A stretch of DNA of 64,000 bases from Taxillus chinensis (Eukaryota > Streptophyta > Magnoliopsida > Santalales > Loranthaceae): the NCBI GenBank assembly GCA_023512835.1, contig CM042091.1:37958107-38022106 (forward strand), in the 5' to 3' direction. This document shows positions 47,884 to 59,572 of this stretch, in pieces (position 1 is the first letter of the stretch; the number at the start of each line of letters is the position of its first letter). The notes under the pieces are model-generated. The model was not told where the DNA came from. It made no database searches and was given only the letters and a program-made list of their open reading frames with translations. The position numbers were made by a program, and so were the translations under genes.

Positions 47884-49688
47884 ATTAAAGACAAAAGGCC
47901 CACAACAATGAGTCATTGGGCGGTTGAACCTAGAGGAAGAAGTGAAACGGTTTGTCCCTGCCGAGAGGGAAAAGGGCTTCAACCTGGTGTGCTTGGATAA
48001 TACCTTGATGAGGCACTAAGGCCGCCAAAATGGAGAAAGGCCACAACAATGACAATGATGAGAAAAGGCCCACAACAATGATAGGCGTGAACTAAAAGTT
48101 AAAAGGCCCACAAAGAACCATAGGCTCGAATTGAAAAATGGAAAAAGGCCCACAACAATGATGGGCTTGAATTGAAAATGGCGCTCGAATTGAAAAATGG
48201 AAAAAGGCCCACAACAACGATGGGCTTAAATTGAAAATGGATAGCCCGCAGCATTGATAGGCTTAAAGTGAAAATGGAAAAGCCCACAGCAACGACAGGC
48301 TTAAACGGAAAAATGAAAGGCCCACTGCATTGATAGGCTTGAATTGAAAATGGAAATCCCACAGCAACGATAGGCTTAAATTGAACATGGATAGCCCACG
48401 GCAACGATAGGCTTGAATTGAAAAATGGTAGCCCACAGCAACGATAGGCTTGAACTGAAAATAAATAGCCCACAGCAACGATAGGCCTGAATTGGGATGA
48501 CTTGTTGGAGACATCAAATGGTATTTGGGGAAAATGCTTGAAGGAATTGGTGAGTTTGGGAAGTAACCCAATTTAAGCTCCCTCTATGAGTTCACTCAAG
48601 GAGATCGCTATACGAGGTGACCCAAAATGGGAAAAGGTTGTCGAGTGCCAAAAGGATGCGTTTAGATTTTGGGGAAATTGCAAGGAAAGAGTTGTACAGT
48701 TAAAGAAAGCTAGGATAGCCTGAAGAGAAGTTTGCCGAATATGAGCTCCTTGGATCTCCAGAGGCAGCAACATTCCTGCAATTACAGAGTATGTTGAATG
48801 TATGCTAATGATGCATGGAATGCAATGTGCTGTATGCGGGGATGCATAAACCTGAACTTGTGGTGAAATATGATGCAATGTGATGCCATGTGATGTATGC
48901 ATTGAATGCCACATGATGTATCACTGAGGGTTTTGGCCGTTGGCTAACATTCAACTTGTTGGGGAACAATATTCTTTGTGGATGGAGAATCCGTCCTGTC
49001 TTTGCTGGGGAACTCCCTGTTGTACATGAAGGGTCTGTTAAATTTTGCTTCGCCATATTGAGGAGCTTGATTTGACGGCTTCTCTGGGGATAGTGATAGC
49101 CCGTGGAGATATGAGTACTCCGAGTTGGGGGCTTTAAGTTTGTTTGGGGATTTTGAGCTTGGCCCTACTCATAAGGCAATACTAGAAGAGCTTACTGGGG
49201 ATTTAAGATGTTCTATTTCAATGTGAAATGAAGAAGATGTAACATGATTAAAGAGAGAAATATTTTTGCTGGTTTAATTCCACAAAACATATTTATATCA
49301 TAAAAAGTGTCCTATTGTTATAATCTGATAAACAGAATCGCAAGTCTTTAAAAGCATAATGTACAAATTTGATTCGAGTGTGCCGCAGGTTTGACCAAGT
49401 CTTCCACTGTTTGCAATTTGTTTTTGGATGATGTTGTCTCTACTGCTTGTAATGGACCCTATTTGTTGTGGTCCTGATCCTTTCAGATTCTAACTGATTT
49501 CACCCTTCAAGATTTATTGCTGGCTTTGTATTTTACCCTTGGTGCCCTTTCGGGTTTTCACCAAGTCCGCCTTTGTTTTCTTTTTTTTGTCTTTTGTTGG
49601 AGCTTTGTATTTTACCCTTGGTGCCCTTTCGGGTTTTCACCAAGTCCGCTCATTGCAAGAAAGAGAATCTGGTTGGGAGGCATGAGAG
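47884..49688 (-). other. Non-coding tail of element D
   Basis: It has no gene. It contains the tandem array of about 40-base units at 48030-48510 and the duplicated GACTTGGTGAAAACCCGAAAGGGC block at about 49540-49570 and 49615-49650. The PPT expected near 47884 is missing. Confidence 0.65.
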
Positions 49689-50984
49689 TTAAGCATAAAA
49701 CTTTTTGACGGCATCGCTATTCACCTGGATTAGGAAGCTCGTCTCCGTCCATTTTGGCAAGGATCAATGCGCCTCCTGAGAATGCTTTTTTCACAACATA
49801 TGGGCCTTCATAATTGGGAGTCCACTTGCCTCTATGGTCATGTTGAATTGGCAAGATCTTCTTGAGGACAAGATCATCCTCTTGAAAGCTTCTGGGCTTC
49901 ACCTTTTTATTGTAATTGTTCATCATTCTCTCGTTGATACATGTCCTCGTAAACCGCGCCGCAGCGCTTGCCTTCAATTAAATTCAACTGCTCATAATGA
50001 CTTTGGGCCCATTTTGCTTCTTCGAGTTGAGTGTCCTTAAGTATTCGGAGGGAAGGTATCTCCACTTCGACCGGTAGAACTGCTTCCATGCCATAGACCA
50101 AAGAAAATGGAGTTGCCCCAGTCGATGTATGCTGAGGTACGATAGGCGTGCAAAGCGTAAGGTAGCTTCTCGTGCCAATCTTTATACGTTTCGGTCATCT
50201 TTCTGATAATGTTCTTGATGTTCTTGTTGGCTGCCTCGACTGCTCCATTCATCTTTGGGCGATAAGGGGTCGAGTTGCGGTGTTGAATTTTGTATGTTTC
50301 GCACAACCTCCCTATCATCCGGCTGTTCAAATTGGCAGCATTGTCCGTTATGATCTGCTCGGGAAGACCATATCGGCATATGATGTTGTTCCGTATAAAT
50401 CAAAGTACCACAGCTTGTGTGACATTAGCGTATGATGCTGCTTCCACCCACTTGGTGAAGTAATCAATGGCTACCAAAATGAAACGATAACCATTAGAAG
50501 CTTTTGGAGATATTGGTCCGATAGCGTCAATGCCCCAAAGTGAGAACGGCCACGGGGAGACCATCACATGCAGTTTGGATGGTGGTACTTGGATCTTATC
50601 GCCATAAATTTGACACTTAAGGCATTTGCGCACATATTTAATGCAATCTTTTTCCATGGTGACCCAATAGTAGCCCATTCGCATGATTTGTCTTGTTAAT
50701 GCGTGTCTGTTTGCATGTGAACCACATTCCCCTTCGTTCACTTCTTTCATGATTTGTGTTGATTCTTCTTTTGCCACACACCGCAATAGCACCATGTCGT
50801 GGTTTCTCTTATACAGAATTGAGCCATCAATATAATAGTTGGATGCTGACCTTCGGATATTTCTCTTATCAGATTCAGTGGCCTCTGCTGGGTATTCTTG
50901 CTTAAGCAAATATTGTTTGACGTCCTCAAACCAAGGTTTTTCTTCAGTATGTCCTTCAATGGCCATGCAATGTGCAGGAGCATC
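49689..50984 (-). pseudogene. Integrase of Ogre element D
   Basis: The minus-strand frame 50966-50400 holds the zinc-binding region (GECGSHANRHALTRQIM, CLKCQIYGD) and the first catalytic Asp in LWGIDAIGP. After TGA 50400 (Arg in A) the core continues with ITDNAANLNSRM and NGAVEAANKNIKNII. A frame change near 50130 and a further one near 49930 precede the C-terminal barrel region (KWTPNYEGPYVVKKAFSGG). The end corresponds to the stop at 49689. A TAA at about 50982 separates it from the RNase H. Confidence 0.86.
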
Positions 50985-53145
50985 TTATATACGGATATCG
51001 AAAGACTGAACTTCCAACTTTGTGTCTAGTCGAAGGAGGGAGGCTAGAGTTGCCAGCGCGTCAGGGAGCTGGTTGCATTCTCTGGGCATTTGTTCAAATG
51101 TGATGTCTTCGAATTGCTCGGCTAACTCTACAACGTGCTTCCGATATGGGATTAATTTATGGTTTTGAGTCTCCCATTCACCCCTTACTTGAAAAATGAT
51201 GAGTGCCGAATCGCCGAACACTCGTAATTTTTTGATTCCTTTGTGAATGGCTTCTTGAAGTCCCATCACACAAGCCTCATACTCTGCCACATTGTTTGTA
51301 CAAGGGAAGGTTAGCTTTGCCGCCATGGGGAAATGTTCGCCTTTTGGGGATATCAGGATGGTCCCAACACCGTGACCTAAAAGACTAGAGGCTCCATCGA
51401 ACCACATCGTCCATATGTCTGATACTTCGGACGAAATGATGTTAATGTGCTCATCTGGGAAGCCAATAGTCATGGGCTCAAAGTCTTCCAGTGCTCTATC
51501 TGCCAGATAGTCGGCTATCGCACTTCCTTTTATGGCTTTTTGAGGTACATAGATGATATCATACTCCGATAGGATCAACTGCCATTTGGCGATTCTTCCA
51601 GAAATGGATGGTTTTTCCAAGAGATATTTGAGCGGATCATGCCTTGAAATCAGCCAAGTAGTATGATAAAGGGTGTATTGCCTCAATCTTCTCGTTATCC
51701 AGACAAGAGCACAGCACGTCTTCTCTAAGGGGGTGTAGTTTTCTTCATTAATGGTGAACTTCTTGCTTGAGGTAATAAATGGCCTGCTCCTTCTGTCCTG
51801 TAGAATCTTGTTGCCCCAAGACACAACCCATCGTCGACTCCTGAACGGTCAAGTATAAGATCGGACGTCTATCCGAGCCTGGTGGGACCAAAATAGGTGG
51901 ATTAGACAGATATTGCTTGATCTTGTCAAAAGCTTCTTGACACTTGTCATTCCAAATTTCTGGGTTGTTCTTTCGTAAAGTCTTGAAAATGGGTTCACAT
52001 GTGGCTGTCAGCTGGGAAATAAATCAGGCAATATAATTCAGTCGCCTTAGGAATCCTCTAACCTCCTTGATGGTCCGTGGCGGCGGCATCTCTTGGATAG
52101 CTCGAACTTTATCTGGATCGATTTCCACTCCTTTTTGGCTCACAATGAAACCCAACAGTTTTCTCGACATGGCTCCGAAAGTGCACTTTTCGGGGTTCAA
52201 TTTCAGTTGATATTTCCGTAGCCTGTTGAAGAGCTTGCGGAGTACTTCGATATGATCTTCAGTGCTTCGAGATTTGGCTATCATGTCGTCCACATATACC
52301 TCGACTTCTTTATGCATCATGTCGTGGAATAGGGTCACCATGGCTCGCTGATAGGTTGCCCCTGCGTTCCTCAGGCCAAAAGGCATCACATTATAGCAAA
52401 AGGTGCCCCAAAGTGTCGTGAATGTGGTCCTCTCTTTGTGTTCGAGGGCCATACGAATTTGATTATAGCCCGAGAAACCATCCATGAAGGAGAATAGGGC
52501 ATGTTTTGCTGTATTATCCACTAAGGTATCAATATGGGGAAGCGGGAAGTTGTCTTTCGGACTGGCCCAATTCAGATCTCTATAGTCGACACACATGCGT
52601 ACTTTGCCTCCTTTCTTTGGTACTGGTACAACATTAGCGACCCATTCTGGATAGTGGGAGACACTTAGGAAACCCGCATCCCATTGCTTTTTGACCTCTT
52701 CTTTAATCTTCGATCATCTCCTGGCCTCATTCTTCGCAATTTCTGCTGTACTGGCTTGCACGCTGGCTTCACGGGTATGTGATGTTGCACTATATCTGTG
52801 TCTAACCCGGGCATGTCTTGGTATGACCATGCAAAAATGTCGATGTAGCTTCTTAACAGCTCGATTAACTTCCTCTTGATGTCGGTAGCTATCAAAGACC
52901 CCACCCTCAATTCTTTTGGTTCGGCTGTCGTCCCCAAATTCACTGTTTCTACTGGGTCTTCACTTGGAACGGATAAATGATCTTCCCTTTCCAATAGGCA
53001 TATAATCTCCCCCGGTAGCTCAGGTGTCTCTTCTATCTCATTCTCATCAGCTTCAAACACGGGCTGCTCCCAGTTTGGACTTTGGTCAAACCTTTGGCAT
53101 CTCGTTTCACTTTCGCATACTATATTTTCATTGACATTGTGATAC
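50985..53145 (-). pseudogene. RT, RNase H and archaeal-type RNase H of Ogre element D
   Basis: It begins after the predicted acceptor and reads YHNVNENIVCESETRC, then the Tat linker YQDMPGLDTDIVQHH. The RT has YVDDM at 52282-52296. After TGA 52024 and a frame change near 51850 come RNase H and the archaeal-type RNase H in one 280-codon frame. Its three acids are visible: Asp in WFDGASS, Glu in NVAEYEACV, and Asp in VFGDSALI. A dual RNase H is the published mark of the Tat lineage. A frame change near 52710 and the stop at 52024 make the copy inactive. Confidence 0.88.
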
Positions 53146-53326
53146 CTGTTTATAAGAGAATGACAAGTTGGTAACCAAATATGATATGCATATGTGATGA
53201 ATGGAATGCACCATGAAAGATTTGAAAAACACATTTTATTGGAGGGTTTAAGGAAAAACAAATGTTCACAGCTTCAAAGTACATTAAAATAGAATACATT
53301 AGATCCCAGCGACCCGTAAGCATTAC
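53146..53326 (-). other. Predicted Ogre intron (element D)
   Basis: Minus-strand donor GTAATG at 53326 and acceptor AACAG ending at 53146, 181 bases, at the same place as in element A. Splicing would fuse the protease tail (LDLPIM) to the RT linker. Confidence 0.62.
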
Positions 53327-56300
53327 ATTATGGGGAGGTCCAGGCTGGTCCAATTGTTCAAAGGCTGGTTGGGATCCTCTCGCACTAACTGAACCATCTT
53401 GCTTGGTGCATGCTCATTTATGTCCAGTACGGCTACAGTCCCCGTCTTGGGCTCAGGTTAGCTCTTGTGGATAAACCCTCCACCTCGGAATGTAACATTC
53501 AAAGGGGGAAAGCTTCTCCTTTCTTCTTGTACCTGGCCTTCCTGCAATCTTGCCATTCGACTTCCCTCTTCTTGATAGCTTCTCTCTGTCGTCGGCTTTT
53601 GTAGGGACGTAGCCTAGCCCAAACTTTTCGGTATTTTCTCGGATAGTCGGGGGTTTCGAATCCCCTGAGCTGTCAGGCCTAATCCTTGCCCCGGTTTGTA
53701 CCCCTGTTTGATCATAGTGGCTGCCACCAATTTTGCTGCCTTCGAGAGACGATGGTCTGGGGCAGAAGCGACATTCACCATCTCAAAGGCCCGATAGGAG
53801 CATTCTGGCACATCTTCGTTGCTTTCAATATAAGGAACTGATGCCGGTTTGGTGACGAGGAAACTTGTCTCGCCAGAGATGCAAATGAGCTGGTCCCCCA
53901 TTGCAAACTTCATCTTCTGGTGGAGACTTGATGGCACCGCTCCTGCCATGTGGATCCAGGGTCTTCCCAACAAACAGCTGTAATACGGCGTGATGTCCAT
54001 TACCTGAAATTCCACCGTAAAAGTAGTTGGCCCAATCATGAGTGGAATATCTAGAATTCCCACCATGTCACGCTTTCCTCCATCGAATGCCCGTACCTTC
54101 ATCGTACAGGGACGCATATAGGACGCGTCAATTGGAAGTTGCTGCAGTATATGCAAGGGCATAATGTTCAAGGCCGAGCCGTTGTCAATAAGTACGCGGG
54201 CTATGGTGTGCTCTTTGCACTTGACCGTGATGTGCAAAGCTTTTATATGTCCTTTCCCTTCCTGGGGTAGCTCGTCATCTCCAAAGCTAATTACGTTATT
54301 CAGGATGAGGTTACTGGTGAGTCCATCCACATTCGCGACTGAGATGGTTGGAGGAACGTAGGCTTGACTTAGAACCTTCAGCAGTGCTTCCCGGTGAGGT
54401 TGGGAATCCATCATTAATGAGAGCAAGGAGATGCGAGCCGGTTGCCGACTTAATTGATCCACAATATTATACTCGCTCTGCTTCATGAGCTTCAGAAATT
54501 CTGTGGTTTCTTCTTCAATGATCGGTGTTCCCTTCTTTGTTGCTTCCAGTGTAGGCTCAATGTCTTGTTCTACCGTTTTTTCTTTCCTTGCTTTGTCAAC
54601 TATCTCAAGGGCGTAAGCCCGACCGCTCCTGGTCTTCTTTTCTGCTATAGCGGTGGCCCCCTGAACTACCTCACAGTTTTAGTCCCACGGGACTGCATTA
54701 TCTGTCTTGTAGGAGAAAGGGGCAGGCACCCGTATGGTGAGAGGTGTGATTCCATGAGGCAGTAGCGGGATTTCTGGAGTCTTGACATTCAAGACAAGGG
54801 GGGTTGGCACCCATGACGGTGTGTATGACACGTCTTTTTGAATCATGTGGCTTTGACTGCCTATCTCTTTTGTGGAGAATTCGATCATCCTTTGGTCCAT
54901 GAGTTTTTGCACCACCTCAGAAAACTCAGTACATTCTGTGATGTCATGTCCCCGTGACATCTCGTGATAAGGGCATTGCTTTTCCCCATCTGTTCCTTTC
55001 CCTGCCTTTGGCGCGTCTTTAGCCAGTATATATCCATGCTCCCGTGTGAGTAAACAAATACGTTTTCTCCATTTGTACTTGAGAGAACCTTTCCAGCCGC
55101 CCTTCCTTTTCGATACTAGCAACATTGTTGGAGTGTTCTGGGAGAGGATTGCTGTTCACATTTGGTGTCCCAGCCAGTGTGGAAAAATCCAGCCACTTTG
55201 CATCCTTTAATGCTTGAACCTTCCTTTTGAACGTTATACAATTTTTGATATCATGACCAGCTCCACCTGCATGATATTCGCACCTGGCATCCGGCTTGTA
55301 CCAGGCCGGGGGAGGAGTCTTTATTTCTCCCAAGGGTATAGGGGTTACCATCCTTACCTCTAAAAGCTTGGGATATAGTTCGGCGTATGTCATTGGGATC
55401 GGGTCAAACTCCTGTCGTGGTCGACGAGAAGCCTGATTCGCTCCTGCTTGCTGGGTCGGGGCCCTTGGTTGCCCCTGTCCTTGAAATACGGCTCCCAGTC
55501 CTTCTTGACTTGCTAGCCTTGGTTGCTCTGGGTATGGCGCTCTCGGTTGAAATGAGTTAGGTACCATTGAGTAGGGAAATGGGACGCCTCCTTGCGGCAG
55601 GTATGGCATGAATTGGGGAGATGGTGCAGGTGCAGCATAAGCAGCTACCGGTGCCCCTCTATAGCACCCTGGCGTTTGGTAGAATGTTGGTTGTATTGAC
55701 TGGTGCGCTTGGTATACCAGGTTGCTCTCATTTTCCTTCTTCTTTGCTGGTGGTTGAAACCGTTTTAATGCCTCAGCCGCATCACCCTTTAGCTTTCCAC
55801 CTTTAATTCCACTTTCTACTCGTTCACCGGATGCGACCAAGTCTGCGAAGCTATTGGAGACGTTACCGATCAACTTCTCATAGAAGACACCTTTTAGTGT
55901 GTTGATAAAAAGAGTAGTGAGTTCTCTTTCGGTAAGGGGAGGTTGGACCTCTACAGCTGCCTCTCTCCATCTTCGTGCATAATCTTTGAAATTCTCTTCA
56001 GATCCCTTCTCCATAGACTGCAGGGTTAGTCGATCGAGTGCCAGCTCGGTGACATGTTTGTACTGTGCCAAGAAGGAAGTAGCTAATTCCTTCCATGTCC
56101 TAATGCGGTTTCCATTCAGTTGAAAATACCAGCGAAGGGATGCCCCAGTTAGGCTTTCCTGGAAACAATGCATGAGGAGCTTGTCTTCACCAGCATAAGC
56201 GGCCATCTTTTGACAATACATGGCCAGATGTGTCCTCGGACATCGTGTCCCGTTGAACTTTTCAAAATCTGGCATTTTGAATTTTGGCGGTAGCACCACT

Positions 56301-56719
56301 CCAGGGACTAAGCATAAGTCTTGTGGGCTGGTCATACCATAGCTGTCACTGCCTTCTACGGCTTTCAATCTTTCCTCAAGTCGGCGTAGAGCGGGAGACT
56401 CAACATTTTCCTGAGGGGCTGGGGAACCCACCGCTTCAATTACATTTCCTGGTGCGGGCATAGTGAAATGAGTTTGATTTAGGGTTGGAGGTTGTGCCAT
56501 AGCAGGATGCTATGTGGGTGCCTGGCTTGGAGCCAGGTTGGGTGACTGAACGGCCTCCTGTCCCTGCTCTTGATGGTGATTGGTAGTTCCCCCAGTCGGA
56601 ATTCTTCCTCTTTCTTCAGTCAATTTTGTGAGCATTTCCATTATGGCAGACATTTGCCCCTGTAGGGTTTGTTGCGACTGTTCCAACCCCATGAGTCTGT
56701 TCTCTGTTTCCTCTGCCAT
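53327..56719 (-). pseudogene. Gag-protease region of Ogre element D
   Basis: The start ATG is at 56719. Gag is the best preserved in the window: 56500-55019 is an open frame of 493 codons with the core (RTHLAMYCQKMAAYAGEDK), a Pro/Gln-rich middle and a zinc-knuckle-like CEYHAGGAGHDIKNC. A second cluster, CPYHEMSRGHDITEC, lies near 54960. The protease (54486-53614) has IDNGSALNI and ends in a G-patch-like GYKPGQGLG. Breaks are TAG 56510 (Tyr in A), a frame change near 55070, TAA 54679 and a frame change near 53650. Confidence 0.87.
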
Positions 56720-56985
56720 TGGCTGCGGTTGAGGTATTTGATTACGCCGGGATCTGAGATTGTAAGAGTGCGCAATCCTGGAGGGAGGTTGCTAGCCACT
56801 TGGGTACAAGGGAACTTTAATTTGATTTTTTTTATTTGATATGCATGTATGCATGGAATGTATATGCGGAGGGTTAGAAAAACAAACAACTTTATTACAA
56901 ACCAAACACACAATACGAACATTCAATGATGAAATGCCATGTAAAATGAGAGCTAGTGCTATATGATCTTAAAGCACTCTTCCAG

Positions 56986-58434
56986 TCATCTCCTAAGTAA
57001 CACGGCGCCTCTTCCTCTGGGGGTGGTCGCTGCCGCTTCTTCCTCCCTCTGCTTCATTATGGTCTCGATCTGTTTTTCCCTCAGCTGCAACCTTTGAAGA
57101 GTTCCTTCTAGAGATGTTTCTAGCCTCTGGATCTGCTGCCTTAAAGTCTGATTCTCCTGGAGGATAGCCTTTATGTCTGAAGTTAGCTGTGGCTTGTGTT
57201 GTGCCCTCCAAGATATGTATGCTGGGAAAACACCAGGTTTTGAACTGTTGGGCTGGATCTTGTGTGGTGTGGACCATGCTTGATACATCTTCTTGCCTTC
57301 TTCTGTGAGCATGGTTCTACTGTAAGTGAAGTCACACTCTTCCATGCCAAAGAGCACGGGGATAATCTGATGGCGCCCCACTTGTCTTCCCACCTGCAGT
57401 GGTGCATATGCAATTCCTCCCTAGGGGCCTAAAAGTGGAACCCAATTGTAGTCCCCGCAGCTATATGTCATGGAGACCACCAGCATCCAAGGAGCAGTCC
57501 AGGTAATGTCAGCTTCTGTGAGATTTTCCAACTTCTTTTTCCAGCTCTCAAAGTCCTTTGGTAGGCTCCACTTGCTGAGCAGAATATCTAGTAGTGTTGT
57601 GGCTGGTACTTGATAAACAGCAGGGAAACGATGAACACTACAGGGGAAATGACCTTGCAACCAAGTGCATAGGAGAGGTAAGCACCCCATGAATTGTCCC
57701 GAGCCTTTACTCCTTAGGTAAGTAAGAGATCGGATGATTTCATCCAAGATAGCAGGAGTAGGGTCACATCCCTTGAGCACCTGCTGGACCAAATCTATAA
57801 TTGCCCCATCGATGTGGGCCGGTATCCTTGGGAAAATGACTAGCGCATATATAGCTAGTGTAAGCAATTTGTGTACCTCCGCTTCCGTTGCAGTTTGTAT
57901 TACTTCTTTGATTGTTGCCCATGGAAGATATTCGCGCCCACCGTAAGTTGTGACCGCCGGTGAGTCCTATACTGGCTTTCCCATAATTTCAGCAAAGGCC
58001 CTTCGACATGACCTTTTGGGCTCTGGCAGATAGATTTTCATTTTGTTTTCCACGGGGATATCCAGTAATCTTCTGTATTCTTCTATTGTGGGAACAAGAT
58101 CTAGGCTGTTGAAGTTGAAGCACCGCCGTCGAGGTTCCCAGAAATAAATGGCTGCCCCCAGCATATCCGTATCGCCCGCAGGCTCGATTACATGGAGCAA
58201 ATCCCCAAACTGTTGTATGTATATGCTTTTCCTTTCATCTGACCATTGCTTCCATATTGTCTGTACCTCCTTAGTATAGTCCAGCTGATCTTCTATGATA
58301 ACATGTTCTGCCTTGTAGGCCTCTCCTGGCGGGAAATCTCCAAGGCGAAGTTGAATGTCTCCTGATGCTTGGGCCACTACTGTGACAGTCTCCTTGTCCT
58401 GAAGGCCTTTTAGGAGATGACTGAAAGTTACCAT
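56986..58434 (-). pseudogene. Ogre ORF1 protein of element D (plant mobile-domain-like, DUF7745-type)
   Basis: A 483-codon register broken by two TAGs (57967 and 57421), each replacing a Trp that is TGG in A. Sequence and domain order equal those of A ORF1: a globular domain with PTIEEYRRLLDIPV (about 58060-58100), then a Leu/Gln coiled coil near 57090-57180, then a basic tail RGRGAVLLRR absent from A because of its earlier stop. Conservation of the same separate protein in two diverged copies argues that it was under selection in the family. Function is unknown. Confidence 0.75.
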
Positions 58435-59041
58435 GCCTATATGAATGATGAATGTCATGTTATGCATGATGATAGGTTAGGATGACAAGTCAGGACAAAG
58501 AATAAACCAATAGTAAAGACAGTCAAATGTGCAGGGGATGACTTAAGGACTACCCTACAAAACAAAGGTTAGCATGGCACGGAATGGGCAAGCAAAATGT
58601 GGGTCAATACCCCTGATGGGCCTTTATTGCTACCCCTATCTTATTCGTTGGTTCCCAAACTTCCTCAATAGAGGGCTCCGTACACCATGGGATTTACCGG
58701 AGGGGGATCTTAAAAGGACGTGCCTTAAAAGAACCTCAAGCTTGAGTGAGGAGTCCGAGGCCCCATTGCGGATAATGATCAACGTCTTGGGGACCGTCTC
58801 GAACCTCGCTAACCTAAATTGTGTTAAACCCGGGTATAGGGTTATGCATGAATGCAACAAGTATGGAAAGCAATAAATCACAACTATCATGGTAATGAAA
58901 GCGTATAAATAAATCATAGTTTAAATGACAATTGTATAAAAACAACTTGGCATGACAGTTACATATATACAACAGCACAATTAAATATAACCTCCTAAGT
59001 CCTAGTTCTAGACCTAACTCTCTAAAGTGTTCATTCTTATG
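58435..59041 (-). other. Leader of element D
   Basis: Counterpart of 1842-2496. The conserved block with the CTCAAGCTTGAG palindrome is at about 58736-58747. No gene is supported. Confidence 0.55.
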
Positions 59042-59059
59042 TCCCCAGCAGAGTCGCCA
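59042..59059 (-). promoter_or_regulatory. Primer binding site of element D
   Basis: Minus-strand TGGCGACTCTGCTGGGGA, identical to that of element A, one base from the LTR end. Confidence 0.88.
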
Positions 59060-59060
59060 T

Positions 59061-59541
59061 TGTCATCACTGGTTTTCGTCCGGGCCCTTTTGGGGTGAGC
59101 TCAAACTAAACCAATGGTGAGAAAATTTAGAGTCGCCACCAATTGTTTTTGGGGTACAGTTGGATACCCTCTAATTTGAGTAGTCTTAAGTGTGTGGTCC
59201 GCGTTATCAGAGATGGGTTCGGGAGTTGGTTACGTGTAGGGAAGGATTAGCACCCCTACAGCGCCCTTTCGGTATCTAATTTAGGAGGAGGAGGTTTTTT
59301 CTTTTATTTGTACTGTCATAACTGGGTTAAGTTTCCTAAAAAGTCTATGATTTTTATTTAGCTAAGTTATTTATTAAAGTTATGGTTAAAATGGATTTAT
59401 CCTAAATTTCTAAAAAAGGGAATCCTAAAAATTTTGGTTTTTTGTTTTGAAGTGGAGAATGAGATCCTATGGGTTGGTTTTGGGTTTTTGGTTTTGTTTT
59501 GGAGTCCTAGAAAATGATTTTTATTATTTTCCTTTTTTTTT

Positions 59542-59572
<31 letters not shown>

